A stretch of 64,000 nt of DNA. Source: Hydractinia symbiolongicarpus. Lineage: Eukaryota > Cnidaria > Hydrozoa > Anthoathecata > Hydractiniidae. The notes beneath the pieces are model-generated. The model searched no databases. It saw only the letters and a program-made list of their open reading frames with translations, and was not told where the DNA came from. Below are positions 56,401 through 64,000 of this stretch, in pieces. Each line of letters starts with the position of its first letter. The stretch's first letter is position 1. The DNA lies in assembly GCF_029227915.1 (NCBI RefSeq), contig NC_079882.1, forward strand, positions 12,524,001 to 12,588,000, written 5' to 3'. Made by a program: the position numbers and the translations under genes.

Positions 56401-59400
56401 CATTTACGTTCTAGAGAATCATCCGATGGAAATGCGAAAAAACCAATCCCTGACTTCTCTTTGGACTGATTATATGTTGCACTCCCACATCCAGGTATAC
56501 AGATATAAATACCTGAACCACCAACAGTTACTCTTTCAGGTCTTTGTCGTGAAGTTCCTGGATCAGTTTCGTTACATGCACTTTCAGTTGAATTCGCAAT
56601 CTTTATTTACTTCCTAATCAAGGGATGCCTCGTTTCGATGCGAAAAAGATTATGTAATGTTTCTATTCGGGAAGTGTCTATTAAAATGTTTTTTTGAATT
56701 TAGTTTAACCTTTTTGGTCCAAATTGCAAAAATAAATTCCGCAAAATTATTTGCCTAAGGACGAGTCAAAAAATTTTGCTTGGATAAAAAATTATTTTTA
56801 GAACATTAAATCAAAATCTGCTAACGTCACTAATTGTGTTACCCACGCAACAAAATATTGTATCCACAATTTTGTATAAAAGCTACCAATAAAAGCTAAT
56901 TTTGTATAAAACTTACCTTGGTGAAAAAATAAAAGATTGCATAGAAGTATACGTAAAGAGCGCATGCGCCTGACATCGCAAATGATCTCCACCACCAATG
57001 ATAATCCTATAAACATAACAATGAAATAAATAAACACATGTGCTGCCAACAAATTAAGGTTAAATTAATACGGAAGTGAAGGGATTAATGATTTTAAGAG
57101 CGCACAAAAACACAACAACGAAAATACTTTTTGTGAGAATGTAACAGATTTACCAGGTAATTTCTGGTGAAACAGCTCAAAAATTCTAATTTCCAGGCAA
57201 TGTTTAGGTAGAAAGAAAAATCTAGGTAACGCAAAGTTCTACCAGGTGTTCAAGGTATAGTTGTCGTTTTGGTTGACACGTTGAAAAAAAATGTAAAATG
57301 CGTAATAAGGAAAAGCAACGTAGACATACCTCTCCACAAAGTTGAAAATAAATCATCACTATGGCGATTTCTGAGCAACATATTCCAAGAATTACAAATA
57401 CCAGAAACAAAAAGCCAAATAAATAATAAAACTGATTCTCCCAAATAGCCTGAAATTAACAATTCAAAATGTTACTATAGATTGGATGAAGTAAGAAAAT
57501 TACGCCGTATAAGATTTTTAAATGAAGATTTTACACGTTAATATTTCACATCGTGCTTGGTACCTGTGATTAAAAAATAGATAGAATTTAAATAAAAAAC
57601 GTGGACATAATTGCTTGATTTATTCACATTTCTTGTCAAACGAGAAATATATGACAAAATGAACGGAAAAACGCACAAAAAACAGAAATTTTTTTAAAAA
57701 AAAATTCTGCGTGAGAGGATCACATTATATAATTGGTCAGTAAGAAAATAAATAAATAAAAAACTAAATTATCAATGGCGTAACTAACCGTGAGAATAAA
57801 AAATAACTCAATAAAGACAGCACCAAATGGTAAGATGCCAGCCATCATCATTCTAGAAATAGAAAATAAATGGTCAACATGGGATAAGTTATCGTGACAA
57901 ATAGGAAATAAACACACAATGTCAACGGGGGAAATAAATCGAGAAATTAAACGTACCCAACAATTGGATGCATATACCAAACTTGGTCTGGAACTTGACG
58001 TGGAATTTGATTAGTACGAACCGGTTGACCGTATGGCTAAATAAGAATCAATCGTTTACTTGTTATCTTACAAAATTCACTTGCACTCGCTAATCTAGAA
58101 AGTAATGATAATAAAAATTACTTACAGCCTTTCGAAATCCAAAGAAATACCCTAAATACACTAGCGGAATTGAGATTCCAAACCATAAACAAAACAGCGC
58201 GATCATTGTAGTAAATGGAATCTAAATACACGTCAATTCATCAATACTATGTGGTTTTATTATGATCATCAAATATAAAGGCTTTTGTTTGTTACGCTTC
58301 AAGCTGACAACATGACTTGGTTAATTATGCATTTCGTTCAAAAAATATATTCTACGTACCAAATGAGATGCTTGTCATAAGAGGAAAACTTTACCCTTAA
58401 GTTTTTTTAGAGTATTTCAGTTTTATGAAATTGCACATCTATTCGCTGTACACTAACTTAGAAAAAATAACTAAAGAAAATACTTACAGCACCTGAAGAT
58501 TGTTTACCCCACAAGAAGAAGTTCAAGAAAAATGAGATTGAAAACACGAAGCCAGGATATAAGACACCAGTCTAAATTCAAAATATATTGAAAATAAATC
58601 TAGAAGATTTTGCAAAATAAACTATGAGAAATTCAAACCTTGTTATACAAACAGTGTGTTTACAAAAAAAACAACTTGTTCGGTCAATCGTGATTTATAA
58701 GACTTACCGTAAAAGCAGCTCTTTTCCAATGCACACCTTTCAGCGTTTTGTACAGACGTCCGGAATAGTATCCAGCAAATACTCTACAAAAAATCATTAA
58801 TACAGTAACTTCAAAAAACACTTATTTACATGAAAAAGTTAATTGTAAAAAAATTGCACTAACTCACCCCATGAAAACATACAGAAATATAATAGCAGTC
58901 ATCAAACTTCCACGACTAGCAGGTGATAACATACCAAGCATGGCAAAAACTAAAAATATATAAAAAAATATTAACATGCATATTAAAAAGTAATCTTGAT
59001 TTCTTTGATTCTTAATCTCAATTGGTTCGAGTCAATTAGAATTAGTCAATGCTATTGATGTGTTCTGCACATAGAAGACAGTTAATACACGTATAGACAC
59101 ACACATCTAAAAAAGATGAATTGACAGATTCTAGATCAATTAGGTGATCATTCTAACAAGTTTTCCAAGATTATCTGTCAAAATGAACACACTTGTTTTC
59201 TGAAAATCTACAAATTTCAATGCCTTTTTTAATTACATATAATCCTTTTCCCTATACTTTTAGTTTAGATTAAAAGTTGTCACTTGTACCCATTATGTTA
59301 TTTCTTCAAAACAACAAACTTTTGTTTGCATTCAAATTTCGAATCACATATATCACATTCAAATAGTCAATATTCCATTAAAATTCATCGTTATGTGAAC

Positions 59401-62400
59401 ATTCTGCCTCTGTTTATGTTATATGCGAGTAAGTTGGTAGTGAACGTACCTATTGTTATAAGTACCATGCAAAATAATTGCACACCAGATCCTAATAAAG
59501 CTGACAAGATCAATGGATAACGAGGTGGACGGAACACATCACCATGCACCAACTTCCAACCAGTTTCTTCAATGGCTTCTTCCTAAAAATAATAACAATC
59601 AGTTTTTTACGTGTTGCTTTGAGAAAAGGAGCGACATTTGAATATTACACATGTTTAACTTCTCATCTACAAGCGAAGAAATAATTCTTGGTCATTTTTG
59701 TTACAATCGATACAAACCAGCAATGTTATAAGAACAGTAGCTAAATTCCCGTGGAAGAATCCACTGAATCTCTCATTAAACCGATGTAAGGGATACCAAA
59801 CAAAAACACAACACAGTAACTTGAATTTTCAAAACTCCCATTTCAACCTCGACCCCTGGCTCTTTCTCTCTTATATAATGGGATGGCAAAAAGAGAAAAA
59901 AGCCCTGGGATCGAGGTTGCTCACAATCTGCATTATTCTATCCTTATAACACCTAAAACAAAACGTCTAAAAAATTTAAGCATGTGCAACAACAAAAAAT
60001 AATTAAAAAAAATATGAAATAAAAATGGAAAATGTCTAAAAAAATCAAAGGCGTCTAACAACCGTTACGTGAAAAGCGAAATACGCTGAAACTCCACAGA
60101 AAAAAAGGATACCAAGCATTAAAAAAAAATCCAAAATTTTTCGTTAAGTCATACAAAATCGGCTATTCAGTCTATTGCATACGGCAAACCTTTCAAAATT
60201 TTACTCAAAATATAAGAAATTAATAGTTGAAACTATATAAAAGAGAAAAACTTGAATCATTTGGTATATTGTATATCTACCAAAATATTTCAGTCCAAAA
60301 TATTAAAAGAACAGCTTGCCTTACAAACCCAAACTTATAATCAAGAAAATCACGCATAAAATCAAAGAAGATAACAATTTAAGAATTTAAGAATCGAATA
60401 TATTTCAAACGATCGTAACGTAACAGATGTAAACATTGATTTAAGTTTAGGTTTTAGGTTTAATTTTTTTATAACGACGTCAACACAACGGAAAAACTAC
60501 TTTTTACAGTTTATGTAAATTCTTTTTTTCTAGGTATACACACTGTTTTTATAAGAAAAGTGTGTTTTAGTTTCGGCCTCGATGTTCTCAACTTTTTTGA
60601 CAAATGCTATCCTCAATATTCTCAATATAGTCTAAACATGACTATGGTCTGAAAATATATAATGCCTTAATAAAATAAAGCATGCTATAATGGCAATTCT
60701 ACAACATGTAACCCATTGCTTGGACACAAAAAAGTTCAGTTCGTTTCATAAACAATAAAAAAAGTAAACTTCTAATCAATTTTGTGTGTCATACAAATGT
60801 TCATATTAAAACAAACTATTAAGCTTAGACATATTCTCAGGATATTTTAAACTTCTGACCCATTCTTTCAGAGTATATTCTTACAAAATAAGTGCTTAAA
60901 GAAAATATTTTCCGGCTTAAGACACAACAACAAACTTAATATTTAAGGAAAAATTTAGCTCTGAAAGAAACGGCTAAAAAAACGTTATACACCCAAATTC
61001 AATTCTCTATCAAATAATTTAGACACCACACCTGCTTTTTTTCGCTTTCTCAGTAGGTTGCAATCTAGCTAGGCTGAATAAAAGTCCAATCAGTTTTTTA
61101 CTTCGATTACTAAATTTCGCTTCATCCCAAAGAGAACGAATTGAAAATGTATAGCTACAATTGTCTGATACATTTCCAATCAATTCTTTTTGTGATGTTA
61201 TATCATTGTACGTTTTCCTCATTTTGAAAAATATTTTTGACAACTACATTATTAACTTCGTTTGACAACACCAGTTTGCTTTTTACATTTTAGATTCGAA
61301 TTTACAGTCATACTCGAATGCGATACAACCTCGGTCCCAGAACACAAAAATTATAATATAGAAAAACATATAAACCTTAAGCTAACCTCATGAGGAGTAA
61401 ACATTGGCATGTTTTGTTCGAAGTAACTTTTTTCAGAATTACCTTGAATTAACTTTAGGTAAATTTTAGCGTACGGTCACGTCATAAGAAAGTGACCCGT
61501 GAGTTGCGTGTTGTGGACTCACAATTTTACTGACGCAAGGGAATTAATATATAAGATAACACTGCCTACCATATCTTCATCTCTATTGTACTTGGCAATA
61601 TCACGTCGAAGAGTTCGAACAATAATCATAGCTAATATTCCTATAAAAGATTGTTACAACTTGCATTATTAAACAAACAACCGATAGGTAAAAGACATAA
61701 AATATCAAAACAGTGCCCGAGTTAGTTTGCTCAAGTTAACTAACTTCATTCTTTATTTGCATATATTTATTTACCTGTCAGGAAGAGAACAATAACAAAT
61801 GAATTGATGATTGCGAACCAATGGACTTGCACGTTGCTCATTTCAAGATATTTGTCCCACCTAGAAGCCCAACGTATTGTGCTTGCCTAAAGAATGCAGA
61901 AGACAGTAAGCGGTAACATTAGGAAAATAGAACATCAACACAGTCACATAGAGCAAAGTAGAAATGTGAAATGTAGCTCCTTCCTATTGAATCGAGGTAA
62001 AAAAAAACAACAGAGCAGCACATGATTTACATCTTTTGAGGTGACATCTAAAAGGCTTTGCAATTGCTAATGTTGCCACTCTTTTTATAGAGTCAAATTT
62101 CAGGCATAAAAACCCTGATTAGATATGCCTGTACTGTGGCAAGAATCTTTAATAAAACGGTACTTGTACATCAAGAACTTGAATCACATATTTGTATGTC
62201 AGAAAAACTTATAATGCAGGTTTATTATTTTATTTTCTTGAGATTCAGCTTTAAATAACAGATTCTACTTACAACCCAAGTGACCTCAAATGAAAATTGG
62301 ACTTCATTTTCAGCTAAAAAGAAACAGCCACAGAAATTAAAGTTTCACAAAAAACTTTCGCAAAAAAACAACAACATAAAGAAACAGTGGCTTATCTTCA

Positions 62401-63512
62401 TACAAAAGTTGGAATTTGATTCTAACAAAGTTCTATGATAGTTGCTTTAAACAAGTTTTGGGTTGAACATAAAACACAGCAACAGGTTGTGTAACCATAC
62501 CATAGCAAATGCATACAATTTAGTACAAAAAAAAACATAATAACTAAATTTTACATGCTAAAATTTTGCAACACCACTCAGTACACAAACTAGATCTTAA
62601 CTGTCAACATCATGCTTATTTTATATGAAAATTAAAACTTGCTTAGCACAACAAATAAAGTTATTTGTCCTTTAAATTATTTCATACATGGGTTGCTTAA
62701 CAAATTCAGAAATTGTAATGTGTATTTAATGCATTTACTTACAGTCCGGTTTTAGCTCCAATCCAACTTTATCTTTGTTGGGAAGAGTACATGAATTAGA
62801 ACCAGTTACTGCTGTTATGCCACCAAGACTGAATTTATAAAGACTAAATGTCAGCATAAAAAAGTTTAGCTGCACAGAGTATAAAAAAATAATTGATACA
62901 TGTACCTTTCTGGAATAACTTCAAACCCAACAACACGATACGATTCTCTACAGATAAAGAAAAAATTTGTTTGGTGGTTTAAACAATACAGAATTTTTTT
63001 ATTTATTTTTTTTACAGCAGTAATTTAACATATCCTGAAATTATTTAACATTTTTTAGAAAAAATGTGATATTGTGTAATTATATTAACACTACAGTACA
63101 GGATTTGTATTAGCAGTTCACAATTCACAATTTTGTTATTTTGGTCTAAATTTGTTAATTAAGTTCCTGCAAATATTTATTTTCTTTGCCACCACAAAAT
63201 CTTAATCCATGCCAAATTTTTGCAATCTTCAAATTAAATTGAAGGATAATTAAATGTTTTCCACAAAGTCTACTGTATTATACTTTTGCGCATTAATTAA
63301 GCGCATTCTAATTTGAACCAATACACATCTTACCCATCCTCAGGTTTATTGTAGTTGATTGAAAATTTCAAGTGATTATTGAGAAATACTTTCTAGAAAT
63401 TAAAGAGACCAAAATTAGCTAACATTACATTTCAATACATTTTTCGTAAAATTGTTGCTGTACTTACTTCTCCAACTACACTTCCTAAACGAAAGCCATG
63501 ATCATATTGTGG
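53448..63512 (-). CDS. TM9SF4: Transmembrane 9 superfamily member 4-like, C-terminal 476 residues (5' end outside window)
   Basis: This is a nonaspanin, a nine-pass membrane protein of Golgi/endosomes. Minus exons: 63512-63468, 63392-63334, 62947-62906, 62828-62743, 62313-62273, 61886-61775, 61640-61570, 59582-59450, 58949-58868, 58783-58708, 58571-58488, 58221-58126, 58036-57957, 57852-57789, 57449-57330, 57006-56917 and 53597-53448. All junctions are GT-AG and in phase, giving 476 residues plus stop; roughly 165 N-terminal residues lie beyond the right edge. Signatures are [68 protein letters not shown] and [16 protein letters not shown]. It ends TIYSAVKID, the KxD-type C-terminal tail used for Golgi retention. 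[16 protein letters not shown] and LYKTLKG favour TM9SF4 over TM9SF2. The last intron (53598-56916) hosts a DNA transposon. Confidence 0.93.
53884..55311 (+). pseudogene. YqaJ/lambda-exonuclease-like nuclease of the transposon, broken
   Basis: The clean frame 54883-55311 has MQHGIQHEP (family: W/HGxxxEP), then [17 protein letters not shown] (family: WLGASPDG, with the metal-binding Asp) and [12 protein letters not shown]. In active members the last motif is LxEIKCP, so the catalytic Glu is Lys here. Upstream, [11 protein letters not shown] in another frame and [20 protein letters not shown] from 53884 look like earlier parts of the same protein with frame breaks. The proposed role in the family is processing of transposon DNA ends; this copy is probably dead. 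Confidence 0.72.
55315..56215 (-). pseudogene. THAP/HTH/DDE_4 transposase remnant
   Basis: Reading the minus strand from about 56215: a THAP-domain tail ([11 protein letters not shown], then [14 protein letters not shown] in a shifted frame), [12 protein letters not shown], and a coiled-coil frame 55909-55478 ([13 protein letters not shown]). This frame continues [19 protein letters not shown] and [14 protein letters not shown], the helix-turn-helix of DDE_Tnp_4 transposases. After another frameshift, 55529-55315 gives [16 protein letters not shown] and the start of the catalytic core, RCILDCTE. The rest of the DDE core is deleted, because the nuclease gene's 3' end follows immediately. Clearly inactive. 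Confidence 0.82.
56232..56360. mobile_element. Second copy of the CCCGTGG-hairpin repeat
   Basis: This diverged copy of the repeat at 11646-11785 (AGCCCGTCGAAAAATCCACGAG, GCCCGTCCTTTATAT, CAGGCAGACAGA) is nested between the THAP remnant and the right end of the YqaJ transposon, so it post-dates or accompanied the transposon's decay. Confidence 0.6.
59844..59919. repeat. 76-bp fold-back with AACCTCGACCCC ends in TM9SF4 intron
   Basis: The arms CAACCTCGACCCCTGGCTCTT and the complementary AAGCCCTGGGATCGAGGTTG pair over about 27 bp around a TATATAATG loop. It is related in its end sequence to 40188-40255. Confidence 0.7.
59950..61569. other. Long TM9SF4 intron, nothing recognised
   Basis: This is AT-rich intron between exons 61640-61570 and 59582-59450. 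The 74-codon minus frame at 61243-61019 does not match the nonaspanin family and has no suitable splice borders in phase, so it is not called an exon. Confidence 0.45.
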
Positions 63513-64000
63513 CTATAAAATTAAACATAAAAATATGTTAACAGATAAATTAATTATTCCGCAATTAATTGATACATTATTGATATAAAATTTAACATGT
63601 ATAAATTTGATCGCTTTTTCGTGCAAAATTCTAAATATGCGCCAAAATTTATACCATTATCACGCGCAAATGGTATGTATGCCAAAATTAGTATGGGTGT
63701 GCCAAAATAAGTATGCGCCAAATTTTCGGTATCAACTTAAATATTTCTGCTAGCGTTTTGCAATTTTCCACTGGCATTTTGCAATTTCCCATATTTTTTT
63801 AAATGCCATTAAATGTTTCACTTAAAGAAACATTCTAACATTTAAAATATTGTTAAGTTGTACTGCATTGTTGTTTTAAATGTAATCAATATTTCTTGTT
63901 GTAATTTAGTGGGCAGTTGGTATAAACTAAAGTTATTTACTTTTATCTTCTTGGGACTTGGTATAGTGATGTTAACCAGTAATCACATGTTATACTTTAG

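Larger units (their letters stand above)
53748..56680. mobile_element. DNA transposon with YqaJ exonuclease and THAP/DDE transposase genes (ISL2EU/IS4EU-like), decayed
   Basis: The ends TAGACACTTCCCGAATA (53748 on) and its complement (to 56680) are inverted. A second inverted block, AACGAGGCATCCCTTGAT, lies about 45 bp inside each end, so the TIR spans about 63-70 bp. Flanking TTAAA on both sides may be the target duplication, though TAA or TTAA are also possible readings. The element carries two convergent genes: a YqaJ-type nuclease (plus) and a transposase with THAP, coiled-coil, HTH and DDE parts (minus). That pairing is what I recall for the ISL2EU/IS4EU group, but Harbinger or Kolobok relatives are not excluded. 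It lies in the last intron of TM9SF4. Confidence 0.78.

Noticed and set aside
61019-61243. Possible extra TM9SF4 exon on the minus strand
   Set aside because: It does not resemble the nonaspanin family, and the flanking exons already join in phase without it.
53448-63512. Assignment as TM9SF2
   Set aside because: Segments such as [22 protein letters not shown] and [16 protein letters not shown] follow the TM9SF4 pattern rather than TM9SF2.

Overview
This is AT-rich animal nuclear DNA. Protein similarity, short introns with clean GT-AG borders and the repeat content (CR1/L2/Jockey-like LINE, Penelope-like element, Tigger/pogo, HINE-like elements) suit a cnidarian, possibly a hydrozoan. That placement is inference; no species is claimed.

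Layout, left to right. (1) 1-5199: a Penelope-like retroelement on the minus strand, split by a younger LINE on the plus strand (about 915-4154) that ends in an (ATT)n tail. (2) 5553-6725: a DNA transposon with 16-bp inverted ends and a 5-bp target duplication. (3) 7339-25460, plus: IFT172, all 51 coding exons resolved, 1748 residues, with several minisatellites and small transposons in its introns. (4) 26270-29295, minus: RNase H1, eight coding exons, about 249 residues, convergent with IFT172. (5) 29734-37924, plus: ribosomal protein eS7 (RPS7), five coding exons, 187 residues, divergent from RNase H1. Its 6-kb first intron is full of transposon debris, and its last two introns hold two related C/D-box snoRNA candidates of the SNORD31 (U31) type. 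(6) 38007-38995: a HINE-like element with an internal minisatellite. (7) 39746-42016: two Tigger/pogo-type elements. (8) 42489-48512, plus: MAPK15/ERK7, 14 exons, 516 residues, with TDY instead of TEY in the activation loop. (9) 51227-52613: a second, inverted copy of the HINE-like element. (10) 53448 to beyond the right edge, minus: TM9SF4-type nonaspanin, 17 exons visible. Its last intron contains a decayed transposon carrying a YqaJ-type exonuclease gene and a THAP/DDE transposase.

IFT172 (intraflagellar transport) and MAPK15 (a kinase tied to ciliogenesis in other animals) are both ciliary genes within 35 kb; whether this means anything is unknown. All four genes whose start codon lies in the window have a splice-acceptor-like pyrimidine/AG site 7-16 nt before the ATG. 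This suggests spliced-leader trans-splicing or a general habit of 5'-UTR introns. The most novel items are the duplicated intronic snoRNAs, the 5-bp-TSD transposon family with interchangeable subterminal palindromes, the inverted HINE-like pair around MAPK15, and an unexplained ORF in the RNASEH1/RPS7 divergent promoter.
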